Assembly: GCA_945902745.1 (NCBI GenBank)
Contig: CAMDNE010000001.1
Span: forward strand, 356,469 to 420,468
Length of the DNA: 64,000 nucleotides
Reading direction: 5' to 3'
Source of the DNA: Chitinophaga pinensis
Lineage (GTDB): Bacteria; Bacteroidota; Bacteroidia; Flavobacteriales_D; Crocinitomicaceae
Below the pieces are notes generated by a model. That model was not told where the DNA came from, did no database searches, and worked only from the letters and a program-made list of their open reading frames with translations. The position numbers and the translations under genes were made by a program. This document shows positions 8,474 through 16,679 of the stretch, one piece after another; positions within the stretch are counted from its first letter, which is position 1, and the number at the start of each line of letters is the position of its first letter.

Positions 8474-9418
8474 ATGAAAAAAAACCAAAACCAAAAAATC
8501 AAAACTTTTTACACGGAAAAACAAGTGTGCTTCGATTCAATTCAAGATCAATCATTTTCACAATCACCGTTAAAACCATTTTTGTTAATGAATCGAATCA
8601 AGAGTAGCGAATTTGGATCTGCCTTTGATATTGTGGATGATTTTTCTCCTTTCAAGCGCGAGGATTTTTTGTCAGCACACACGGAAGAGTATATTGATAA
8701 TGTTTTTAATAAGACTGGTAATTATGATTCAAACAGTTTGCCTTGGTCTGAGAATTTGGTGGAGAGTTTGACCTATACCAATACTTCTATTTATAACGCG
8801 ATGCGTCACGCCTATTTGAATCCGTCTGATTTGTGTTTTGCTCCAATTTCTGGAATGCACCACGCGATGCCTAATTCAGGAAGTGGATTTTGCACCTTCT
8901 CAGGCCAAGTAATTGCCTCGTTGAAACTATATCAAGAATTTGGAGCTGTTGGCGCCTGGTTTGACTTAGATGGCCATTTTGGAAATAGCATTGAAGACAC
9001 GCGATCGTTCAACCCACTGGTTGATAAGGCGATTCCGAAACACTGTAATGTGAATCCAAGGGGCTATGAAGAAACCTATGTTTCGAATTTCGAACAGCAC
9101 TTGGATTTCATTGGTGAAAAGATAAAAAGGGGTGAGGTGCATTATGTTGTTTTTGCTCATGGAGCTGATAGCCATATCGACGATGATCTTGGAGGATACT
9201 GCAATACGAAAAACTGGGTCAAATGCGCAGAATTATTTGCTAAATGGGTGAATGTAATATCAGATGAAATAGGAAGACCTTTACCTGTTACATTAACCTT
9301 GTTCGGCGGATACCGAAAAGCGAATTACGATGCCGTTTTGGATTTGCATATTCAATCGTTGAAAACGTGTTGGGAGATTATTGAGGGGAAGCAAGAAGAT
9401 GAGAGAAATGCAGCATAG
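8474..9418 (+). CDS. histone-deacetylase-family (arginase/deacetylase fold) hydrolase
   Basis: 314 aa with the zinc-hydrolase landmarks of class I/II HDAC-like and acetylpolyamine amidohydrolases: GMHHAMPNSGSGFCTFSG (the paired His), WFDLDGHFGN (DxDGHxG metal ligands), HGADSHIDDDLGGY (third metal ligand Asp) and LFGGYR (the catalytic Tyr loop). These enzymes deacetylate amines or protein lysines. A decayed second copy of the 3' end lies about 230 bp downstream (9553-9650). Confidence 0.85.
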   Translation: MKKNQNQKIKTFYTEKQVCFDSIQDQSFSQSPLKPFLLMNRIKSSEFGSAFDIVDDFSPFKREDFLSAHTEEYIDNVFNKTGNYDSNSLPWSENLVESLTYTNTSIYNAMRHAYLNPSDLCFAPISGMHHAMPNSGSGFCTFSGQVIASLKLYQEFGAVGAWFDLDGHFGNSIEDTRSFNPLVDKAIPKHCNVNPRGYEETYVSNFEQHLDFIGEKIKRGEVHYVVFAHGADSHIDDDLGGYCNTKNWVKCAELFAKWVNVISDEIGRPLPVTLTLFGGYRKANYDAVLDLHIQSLKTCWEIIEGKQEDERNAA

Positions 9419-9468
9419 TTTTTCCGATCTTTAAAAAATTACCTATTGTTCCTCAAGCCAAATTCATG
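9321..9468 (+). repeat. duplicated gene-end segment, copy 1 (3' end of the deacetylase plus a HAD-gene 3' remnant)
   Basis: The last ~95 bp of the deacetylase gene and the ~50 bp after its stop match 9553-9701 at an offset of 232-233 bp. The tail includes a sequence matching the 3' end of the HAD gene (antisense EEQxVIF), here broken by a stop. The whole convergent junction between the two genes was therefore duplicated. Confidence 0.8.
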
Positions 9469-9488
9469 GAAGTATTTCTTTTCTTCTA

Positions 9489-9536
9489 TATTTACCGTGA
9501 AAACATATTGAAATATAGATCTTTTCACGGTAAATA
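9489..9536. terminator. 15-bp perfect inverted repeat, likely bidirectional terminator or hairpin
   Basis: TATTTACCGTGAAAA (9489-9503) and TTTTCACGGTAAATA (9522-9536) are exact reverse complements with an 18-nt loop. It lies between convergent genes and between the two copies of the duplicated junction. There is no long U tract, so factor-independent termination is uncertain. Confidence 0.45.
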
Positions 9537-9552
9537 GCGTAAATTAATACGG

Positions 9553-9701
9553 AAAATTATGACGCTGTTTTGGATTTGCATATTCAATCTTTGAAAACGT
9601 TTTGGGAGATTATTGAAAAGAGGCAAGAAGATGAGAGGAATGCAGCGTAGGTTTTTCCGATCTTTAAAAAATTACTTTTTGTTCCTCAAACCAACTTTCC
9701 A
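9553..9701 (+). pseudogene. decayed second copy of the deacetylase 3' end and the active HAD 3' end
   Basis: The stretch up to 9650 reproduces the deacetylase C-terminus (DAVLDLHIQSLKT, then a variant EDERNAA and stop at 9648-9650) without the rest of the gene. The following bases form the genuine 3' end of the minus-strand HAD gene. Several substitutions separate it from copy 1. Confidence 0.75.
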
Positions 9702-10068
9702 ATGTTTTCCAATCGACTTGCTGTCCGAATTGAAGTTGAATATTTGGAATCATAGGTGTTCCAGAAGAAACATCATCGATAAATAATGTGTTGTCTTTTA
9801 CTGCTTGATCCCAATTCCAATTTGGAGGCATTATTTTTAGTGGAGTTTGTTCAGTAATAGGTAGTAAATTCCTGTCAGGATACTGTAAATAGCTGATAGA
9901 TTCTTGCAATGAACCATCGTTTAAATCGGCACGGTAAGTGTTCAAAATAAGCTGATGACCTGCATCTTGCAAGCGTCGTATGACCTTTAAAGCATTTGGA
10001 TTATCTGCGCCAATTTCAGGGTAGGCGTGTTCCACAACTGTTCCGTCGAAGTCTAAGTAGATGAGCAT
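9664..10068 (-). CDS. HAD-like hydrolase
   Basis: About 134 aa from the ATG at 10066-10068; a longer start at 10095 would overlap the upstream gene by 11 bp. The N-terminal MLIYLDFDGTVVEHAYPEIG carries the HAD nucleophile motif DxDGT. LILNTYRAD fits motif II (T after a strand), and LFIDDVSSGTP supplies the acidic motif IV. It is a small cap-less HAD fold typical of phosphatases or 5'-nucleotidase-like proteins. It is the last gene of the minus-strand cluster with the vWA gene. Confidence 0.72.
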   Translation of the reverse strand: MLIYLDFDGTVVEHAYPEIGADNPNALKVIRRLQDAGHQLILNTYRADLNDGSLQESISYLQYPDRNLLPITEQTPLKIMPPNWNWDQAVKDNTLFIDDVSSGTPMIPNIQLQFGQQVDWKTLESWFEEQKVIF

Positions 10069-10084
10069 AGTTTGTTTTTTATCA

Positions 10085-11260
10085 TTAATTTTCAATCACT
10101 TTCACCAATTCACGATTCAAGGAGATTTTATATACTTCATTGCGCGCCCCTTCAATTGTATAATATCCTGCAATAGAATCGCCTGCAGTTTGTTTAAATT
10201 TAGATCGAATGCGCGTTAATACTTGGTTTATGTTGCCATCTGTTGGTTGAAGCATTAAATCCACTGCATCTTCGATTAGCGATGGAGTAGAGGCACGGCT
10301 AAAACGTTTGTAAAGTTCTAATATTTCTGCTTTGTGATCCATTAAGTCAACAATTCTGACTCCTTCTAGATGATTTAAGAAAAACAGGAAAAGGGTTTTT
10401 TCTTTTGGATTCAAGCGGACTTCCAAATCTCCTAAATCGACCAAGAAAATACGTTTCATATATCCACGTATTTCTAGTCGACTAGGGCGATTTAAAACGG
10501 AAGAGCGTTCTCTGAATAGAATATTGCTACGAATTCCATCCATTGTTTCCAGGATTTGATTTAATGCTGTTCGGTTGACGTCGCGTTTTTGAATATAATC
10601 CAAACAATCCCCACAAATATCAGCCGTTCGCATTTTAAGAACAATTTGTGATTTATGCTCACAAAAATCCATCATACAACCCTTTGGCTGAGCATGCAGT
10701 TGTTGACTTAATTCGTAACGATTACGATACATCATGATGCGCAGAGTCCAAACAACAACCTCGTAAGCAATGGGGAAACGGGAATCAATTTCAGAGCCGA
10801 AGAAACTTGACCAATTCGACGTTTGAATGAACACATTCCGCATCTTTTGATCAACTGATCCAAACCAATTTTTATCGTTTGAGACATCTGTCAGTAAAAA
10901 CACTAAATCATTTTCAGGGACAGTGTACTTACGTCGGTACTTTTCGCAAATTAAAAATAAGTCTTCCCACGTTAATTGAGGCTCTTTAAATGGAAATGTT
11001 TTTTCTGAATAATTTCGTTCACTTGGACTTTCCTCATACAAAGAATAGCTGTTAATATCTTTTTCTTGTCTAAAATCCACTTTTTGAACCTCCTTGAATT
11101 GCTCTTCTGATATCCAGTCTTGCTCGTACAAAAAATTATCCCATTCAAAATCTTCCGATTCATTAAAATTGATCGGTCCTTGAAATTTGTTCAATAAATT
11201 CCAAACATTGGTATAAGTCTCCAGGCTTAGTTCCGATGAGCGAATAAGATGTACGTTCAT
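10085..11260 (-). CDS. hypothetical protein with a Cys-rich centre and possible C-terminal winged helix
   Basis: I take ATG 11258-11260 (MNVHLIRSSELS) as the start because the longer frame to 11389 lies inside the vWA gene. About 391 aa. The centre has CMMDFCEH and ICGDCLDY, four cysteines that could bind a metal. The C-terminal ~120 residues (MKRIFLVDLGDLEVRLNPKE onward, then INQVLTRIRSKF) look like the alpha/beta start of a regulator-type winged-helix domain, but I do not recognise a family. It sits between the vWA and HAD genes in one transcription unit. Confidence 0.55.
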   Translation of the reverse strand: MNVHLIRSSELSLETYTNVWNLLNKFQGPINFNESEDFEWDNFLYEQDWISEEQFKEVQKVDFRQEKDINSYSLYEESPSERNYSEKTFPFKEPQLTWEDLFLICEKYRRKYTVPENDLVFLLTDVSNDKNWFGSVDQKMRNVFIQTSNWSSFFGSEIDSRFPIAYEVVVWTLRIMMYRNRYELSQQLHAQPKGCMMDFCEHKSQIVLKMRTADICGDCLDYIQKRDVNRTALNQILETMDGIRSNILFRERSSVLNRPSRLEIRGYMKRIFLVDLGDLEVRLNPKEKTLFLFFLNHLEGVRIVDLMDHKAEILELYKRFSRASTPSLIEDAVDLMLQPTDGNINQVLTRIRSKFKQTAGDSIAGYYTIEGARNEVYKISLNRELVKVIEN

Positions 11261-11282
11261 TATAAAAGAGGTTTTGTAGTAG

Positions 11283-11942
11283 TTAGGATTTTCTTCGATC
11301 CTTTTTATCAAAGATATCAAAAATATTGTTTTTCGTCTTACCTTCCGCTTTCGAATTTTCATAGAAACGAATGGAATCAGATACATCATCCATCATTCCT
11401 GAATAGTCCGATTTACTGAAGGAAATTACGTTTTCTCTCCGGATATTAAGCATCTGCGACGTGTGAATGGCATCTAAATCTGCACCTAGAAAGCTAAATG
11501 TCCATTTTTCAGTTTCGTCTAATTCTTTGATCATGCGCGCAATTTCATGATACGTATAAAAACGCGAAGCATTTTCTTCACCATCTGTTATAATTACCAT
11601 GACCACAGATGCTTCATCGTTCGACAAGGCTGGTCCAAAATCCGATTTGATTTGATAAATGGATTTACCGATAGCATCGAGCAAAGCCGTTGATCCATTC
11701 GGACGAAAAGTGTTTGGATTCATTGGGACTAATTGCTCTACTTTACCATTCGAAATGATATTTCTTACTCCTTCGTTGAAAAAAGTTAACGAAACCGTAT
11801 AATCTTGATCTGGATACGTTTGCTTTAATTCTTGCAAGGTTTTTACTTGCACGTTAAATCCTTCGACTGCTTGATGTTGCATTCCTGCCATCGATCCACT
11901 TTTATCTATTATAAAATGATAGATTGTTTTTTTGTTTTTCAT
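11283..11942 (-). CDS. von Willebrand factor A domain protein (TerY-like)
   Basis: 219 aa and almost entirely one vWA domain. The MIDAS motif DKSGSMAG is at residues 13-20, the MIDAS Thr lies in NGSTALLDAIG, and a further acidic ligand in IITDGEENASRF. No signal peptide is seen, so it is cytoplasmic, like TerY and other stand-alone vWA proteins that scaffold complexes in a metal-dependent way. It is the first gene of the minus-strand cluster. A TGCAACCTTGCA palindrome lies 62 bp upstream. Confidence 0.82.
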   Translation of the reverse strand: MKNKKTIYHFIIDKSGSMAGMQHQAVEGFNVQVKTLQELKQTYPDQDYTVSLTFFNEGVRNIISNGKVEQLVPMNPNTFRPNGSTALLDAIGKSIYQIKSDFGPALSNDEASVVMVIITDGEENASRFYTYHEIARMIKELDETEKWTFSFLGADLDAIHTSQMLNIRRENVISFSKSDYSGMMDDVSDSIRFYENSKAEGKTKNNIFDIFDKKDRRKS

Positions 11943-12046
11943 AACGTTTGTTTTTAATGATTATGAAACAAAAGTAGATTGATGATGCGCCGAAATGAAT
12001 TCTTTGCAACCTTGCAAGAAAACAGAAAGAGGTTTTTTTCATAACC

Positions 12047-12544
12047 TCATTCAATATATGGCCTGAATTCGCCAATTCCTCTATAATGAACAGCACCTTT
12101 TACTCCCTCAAATTGCCAAGATTGATCATTTTGAAGTCTGAATAATTGCAATGCACGAATAGAAACATCTTTATCTGTATAGATATACATGTCTTTTGGG
12201 TCATAACCTATCAAATGTCCAAAATCATATCTTCCAGCATAATCAATATACCAGTTGTTTTCAATTTTTTGAGTGTCAATTCTCCAAAAATCATAAAGTT
12301 TTAATGGATCGTTATCATTAATACACCCAGGATCATAATCACCAATCAGTACAAAAGGGTACCAATGATAATCAGGTTCAGTCAATAAGTTGTGTGCATA
12401 AACTCCAGCTGGAATTTCAGAATAACTTTTTTCATTTACTAATAATCCATATTTCTGAATTCCCTCTCTGCAAGCAGGGTGAGATACGTGAAATAAAAAA
12501 CGATTAGTTTGAATTTTTCTCGGTACAAAAAGTGCATTTCTCAT
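12047..12544 (-). CDS. hypothetical protein, possible ADP-ribosyltransferase-like N-terminus
   Basis: 165 aa. RFLFHVSHPACREGIQKYGL resembles the H-x-[ST] ... GI/L-xx-GL pattern that opens Tpt1/DarT-like ADP-ribosyltransferase folds. I cannot identify the later catalytic residues, so this is a weak fold guess. The remainder is aromatic-rich (YHWYPFVLIGDY) and shows no membrane segment. Monocistronic on the minus strand. Confidence 0.5.
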   Translation of the reverse strand: MRNALFVPRKIQTNRFLFHVSHPACREGIQKYGLLVNEKSYSEIPAGVYAHNLLTEPDYHWYPFVLIGDYDPGCINDNDPLKLYDFWRIDTQKIENNWYIDYAGRYDFGHLIGYDPKDMYIYTDKDVSIRALQLFRLQNDQSWQFEGVKGAVHYRGIGEFRPYIE

Positions 12545-12760
12545 CGGTTAACGTTTTAAACGAGTTAATAATTAACTGAAATCTGCGTGAGAATATTTTA
12601 AATATAAAGAAAGATTTTTTAATAACCAAATGAATAGAAATTATTTCTTGAAATTGGTGCAGTTATTTTTTTTTAATAATTGAAACTGGAAATCAAATTT
12701 TTAATTTACTTGAATCGGCTAGTTCATGGTATTCACTGTTTTTTGATTTTATATTGAAAA

Positions 12761-13189
12761 TTAATCTCGTATCACAGGAAAGGGATTTTCACCTTGTTCT
12801 ATTTGTTTTATAGCATCAGACATAAACATATTACTTTTTTCTTTTGCGAGGTTAATTTCTTCTGGCGAACTACTCGTATGCCAAGCATAAATCCCATTCT
12901 GTTCCAGCCAATCTACTTTCCAGAGAAAACCGCCATAACGGGTTACCATCGTGAAATCTGTGGAAGTATCTTCTTTTTCATTATAATCGAGGCCCATCTC
13001 CTGCAAAGTCCCTGTATCAAACTCATCTGGGTTCATTCGTGTCAATGAAAATACATCATTATCTTCCTGGTTCAATTCAATATTTGTGAAAATCTTATGT
13101 TCCCTGAAAGCCGCACATCCGCCTTTAACTTTTTGTTCAATGGTTGATTTATTGATGATGAGATTGGCTAAATGAATGTAGGTTGGCAT
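12761..13189 (-). CDS. hypothetical protein
   Basis: 142 aa, family not recognised. A short N-terminal strand region (MPTYIHLANLIINKSTIEQK) is followed by an acidic middle and LWKVDWLEQNGIYAWHT. It is soluble by appearance. Initiation at ATG 13187-13189 gives the full frame. It is the last chromosomal-type gene before the AT-rich, repeat-bearing gap that precedes the defence operon. Confidence 0.5.
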   Translation of the reverse strand: MPTYIHLANLIINKSTIEQKVKGGCAAFREHKIFTNIELNQEDNDVFSLTRMNPDEFDTGTLQEMGLDYNEKEDTSTDFTMVTRYGGFLWKVDWLEQNGIYAWHTSSSPEEINLAKEKSNMFMSDAIKQIEQGENPFPVIRD

Positions 13190-13842
13190 AAAACGTTGAG
13201 TTGTTAAAAAGTGGATTATTATAAAGTGATTTAGAATGTACTTATCACATGCAATGTAAATTTAGTTTAAATTTTCAATTTATTAAATTTGTTCAAACTA
13301 GAAAAGCCACATAGGTTTTGTTTAATTTATTTAGCTCTGATTGGTAAAAAAAATATTTTATTAAATAATTCCCTTCTCCTATTTGAGGTATATTTATACT
13401 ACTAAATAACCCGAAAAATCCCGAATAATCCCTGTTAATCCCGAATAAATGGACCTTTTATTGTGATTTCTCGTTTTTTCAAAAATGTGATTTTTTAGAA
13501 TTTGTCTAGTTTTCCCGAGTATTCTCGGGATTCTCGAGAATATCCGGGAAAAGGGTGCTTTTTGAGGTGAAAATTGTTTTTTTTCGAATTAATTTACATA
13601 AACGTAAACTTAACCGTTCAATCAATATTTATGAAACGATTATTTATTAAAATAACACTTTCATTATGTGGTATTAATATACCATAAAATGAAAATCGTT
13701 TTTCAAGTAATTGATTTTTATTTCTAAATGATTCTTTCAAGCTAAAGAATTGTTAGATTAGAAGAATAAAAATGTGTCACGATTTTTTTATAAAATATTG
13801 ATATAATGAAATTATTCGAGGGTTAATAAATATTTGAAAAAT
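13190..13842. other. 653-bp AT-rich gap with CCCGAA repeats and a large hairpin
   Basis: No gene is seen. AATCCCGAATAA occurs twice with a 20-bp period (13417-13428 and 13437-13448), with a related AACCCGAA at 13408. An imperfect hairpin with 17-nt arms (15 of 17 paired) covers 13511-13527 and 13535-13551 (TTTCCCGAGTATTCTCG / CGAGAATATCCGGGAAA). The remainder is very AT-rich. This is the left boundary of the defence island. Confidence 0.6.
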
Positions 13843-13986
13843 ATGAAAACAGACAACGAACTTTTAACTGAAATCGCTAATAATACTGGAAAAATCAGAA
13901 AATATATTGAAATAGGATTAATCATTTCAGGAGTTTTTGTATTATTAGGACTAATGTATGCTTTAGGGTTACATAAATTAATTTAA
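13843..13986 (+). CDS. small membrane protein (47 aa)
   Basis: ATG at 13843 and TAA at 13984-13986 give 47 residues: a polar start (MKTDNELLTEIANNTGKIRK) followed by one hydrophobic segment (IGLIISGVFVLLGLMYALGL). It looks like a one-pass membrane peptide. No family is recognised and its translation is not certain. Confidence 0.45.
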   Translation: MKTDNELLTEIANNTGKIRKYIEIGLIISGVFVLLGLMYALGLHKLI

Positions 13987-14062
13987 ACCTTTTTTACGAA
14001 TTACCTAAAATTTCTATAAAACACAGAATTGAATGAAGCACTTTGAATTATTAATTTAACTA

Positions 14063-14096
14063 TGCATAATCACTGCACAAGATAATTTCAACTTTG
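14063..14096 (+). promoter_or_regulatory. regulon promoter 1 (palindrome plus -7 box) of the defence operon
   Basis: The 15-nt palindrome TGCATAATCACTGCA (14063-14077) is followed, ending 19 nt later, by CTTTG (last base 14096). The start codon of the methylase-kinase gene follows at 14125. The same arrangement occurs seven more times in the window. Confidence 0.75.
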
Positions 14097-14124
14097 CTGA
14101 AACAAAGAAATATAGAAAAGAATT

Positions 14125-16668
14125 ATGAAAAATTCAGATAACATGTTGAAGTGGCAAGAGGCCGATAAGAAAATCGAAAGAGTACTAGCAATACTTGGAG
14201 GTCACTATGGTATTGTAAATGATAACGAGTATATTATAACTCTATTCTTTTTACTTATTCGTAAGGATGAATTAGATAATGCTGCTGAATACATGGATCA
14301 TAATGACTTTAAAGTTTTTATGAGTGACATGATTGAAGCTGAAATGGACAAGCGCGAGATTTCGGGTACAAGAAGACAATATTGGGAAGAGATCATGACC
14401 AATGCCATGCCAATTGTCGAGAAAGTGTTTAATGATAAAATTCCGCAAATTTTTCAGACAATTCGTGAGATCGATCAAAAAATCATCGACGAAGATTTTA
14501 CTTCATTTTTCGATCATGTACTGTTTTTCATTGGTGAAAAATTTGACAAAAGTGGAAAGATTCACCAATTACCAAAAGAGGTTGTTGAGTTAGTTGAACG
14601 TGTTGCTTTTGCAGAATTTGATGAGAATGATATTCCTCTTGTTTATAATCCTTACTCAAGGTGTGCTGATTTCGGAGTCTTTTCTAGGAGTTATATGTTT
14701 AACGGCCAGGAATCTGAAAAAATGAGCTACTTCATCGGGATTATGCGAATTTTGGCGCATGATGCTGAAGAAACAACTGCATTACATAACACAAATCCGA
14801 AAGTAAATTGGGATGAACAAGAATATGATCTTATTCTTTCTTACCCTCCAATTGTAAAATTTAATAACTCTTCGTTTGGTTTAACCAATACTGTGAATAG
14901 TCCTGATCATTTTCTTCTAGAGAATGGCATGAAGAGTTTAAATGTAAAAGGTAAAATGATTCTGCTATTGCCGAATAGTTTTCTTTATGCTTTAGGCTAT
15001 GAAGCCAAATTGAAAAAGTCTTTGCTCGAGTCAGATTTTATCGATACCGTCGTAAAGCTTCCTGAGAATTTGTTGAGCAGTACAGCATTGTCATTAAGTT
15101 TAGTGGTTTTCTCCAATTATAAAGATGAATTTAACAAAGGAAAAGTTAGGTTTATCGATGCTTCGAATTGTAAAAAAAGAGATGAAAGAAGACATAGAAA
15201 TACACTTACTAAGGAAATATATGAATTAATCGAACAAGAAAATGACACTGATCTAGTTCGTAAAGTTCAGAATACAGTTATTATTGAAAATGATTGTATT
15301 TTATTGCCCAACCGTTATTTTGTGAATCAGTATGACGGGGTAGCATTAAAAGAATTTACACAGCAAATTAGAACTGTAAATCAAGCGGATACGCAAGGCA
15401 AATATATTAGAGTAAGGAATCTATCTGATAATTTTTCAGATGCTCGCCTGGATTTAAGTAGTGTGAATGAAGAAGAAATTCCTTCTAGGAGTATCGAAGT
15501 AAGAGAATCTGTGCTTTTACTCTCTACTCGATGGAAAAATTTCAAAGCTACTTATTTTGAATATTCTGGAGAACCTATTTTCGTGATGCCGGATATCGCA
15601 GTTCTGAAAGTGGATGAGTCCATTATGAATATTGACTATTTACTTCATGAGCTATTTTCGAATTATGTTCAAGAGCAATATGAGGCGTTCCTTACAGGAG
15701 TAACTATACCTTATATTCGAAAGAACGATTTAATGTCGATCAAAGTTAAGGCACTACCTTTAGCCGAACAAGAGCTAATTGTTGATTATATATCCGGTGC
15801 ATTAGAGCCACTTGAGTTAAAGTTAGATGAAAAAAATAGTTCTGAATTAATCAAGGAAAAGGAACTTTTTCAAGAAATGGCTTCACTGAAGCATACGCTT
15901 GGTTCCCCGAGGCAAAACATTCTTTCAGGAGCTACTTTATTGTTGAAATTTATGGAAGGAAATCATAAATCAATTGATGCATTAAAGGATCACTTCAATG
16001 AGATTTATGGCAAGAAAATAACAGATATTCTTGAATCCATTAAAAAGGATGTAAACTTTATTAGTCAAGTTCTAGAAAGAGGTGAAAACGGACTTATTCT
16101 GGAAGAGTTTCCACTAGAATTTATTAGTTTACAAGATCTCTACCATTATCTAGATGAAATTGATGACACCAGATATAAGTTTAAAATAAGCGTCATTTTT
16201 GCAATCATTCCAAACCTTAAGGATTTTGTAACGGATACACATCCGATTGAAGGTGATGCTGGACGAATAATTGAGGAAACAGGAATCAATGGAAATAGGG
16301 TATTACTTAGAACCTTATTTGATAACATTCTAGAGAATGCTAACAAGCATGGTTTTGATGAAAAGGTTGATTCGAATGAAGTGAAAATATTAATAATTCC
16401 AATGCCAACTATAGGGGCTTGTAATATTAAGGTATGGAATAATGGCAAGCCCTTTCCAAAGGGCTATTCGAAAGAGAAATTCATAACAAAGTATTCAACA
16501 AAAGATATTGGGACGGGAACCGGTTTGGGCGGGTACGACATCAATAGAATAGTTCAGTATTTTGGGGGTAGCTGGGTTTTTTCGCATGAAATGGAAGGGG
16601 AAGATCAGAGCAATAATCTTGATGACTTTCCAGTGCAATACGACATAAGTTTCCCAATAGAATTGTAA
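14125..16668 (+). CDS. degenerate HsdM-like methylase / HsdS-like TRD / histidine kinase fusion
   Basis: 847 aa in three parts. Residues ~1-400 follow the HsdM N6-adenine methylase fold, but the SAM motif reads NPYSRCADFG (175-184) instead of DPxCGSG and the catalytic motif reads SYPP (239-242) instead of NPPF, so methylation is unlikely. Residues ~405-570 look like an HsdS target recognition domain (YIRVRNLSDN, a helix start at AEQELIVDYI). Residues ~580-847 are a histidine kinase: KHTLGSPRQNI with candidate His590, N-box LFDNILENANKHGF (N734-H742), G1 WNNGKP (771-776) and G2 GTGTGLGG (796-803). The next gene, 12 bp downstream, encodes a receiver. I infer a sequence-specific DNA sensor wired to phosphotransfer. 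First gene of the long operon. Confidence 0.82.
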   Translation: MKNSDNMLKWQEADKKIERVLAILGGHYGIVNDNEYIITLFFLLIRKDELDNAAEYMDHNDFKVFMSDMIEAEMDKREISGTRRQYWEEIMTNAMPIVEKVFNDKIPQIFQTIREIDQKIIDEDFTSFFDHVLFFIGEKFDKSGKIHQLPKEVVELVERVAFAEFDENDIPLVYNPYSRCADFGVFSRSYMFNGQESEKMSYFIGIMRILAHDAEETTALHNTNPKVNWDEQEYDLILSYPPIVKFNNSSFGLTNTVNSPDHFLLENGMKSLNVKGKMILLLPNSFLYALGYEAKLKKSLLESDFIDTVVKLPENLLSSTALSLSLVVFSNYKDEFNKGKVRFIDASNCKKRDERRHRNTLTKEIYELIEQENDTDLVRKVQNTVIIENDCILLPNRYFVNQYDGVALKEFTQQIRTVNQADTQGKYIRVRNLSDNFSDARLDLSSVNEEEIPSRSIEVRESVLLLSTRWKNFKATYFEYSGEPIFVMPDIAVLKVDESIMNIDYLLHELFSNYVQEQYEAFLTGVTIPYIRKNDLMSIKVKALPLAEQELIVDYISGALEPLELKLDEKNSSELIKEKELFQEMASLKHTLGSPRQNILSGATLLLKFMEGNHKSIDALKDHFNEIYGKKITDILESIKKDVNFISQVLERGENGLILEEFPLEFISLQDLYHYLDEIDDTRYKFKISVIFAIIPNLKDFVTDTHPIEGDAGRIIEETGINGNRVLLRTLFDNILENANKHGFDEKVDSNEVKILIIPMPTIGACNIKVWNNGKPFPKGYSKEKFITKYSTKDIGTGTGLGGYDINRIVQYFGGSWVFSHEMEGEDQSNNLDDFPVQYDISFPIEL

Positions 16669-16679
16669 ATTAACTTATT

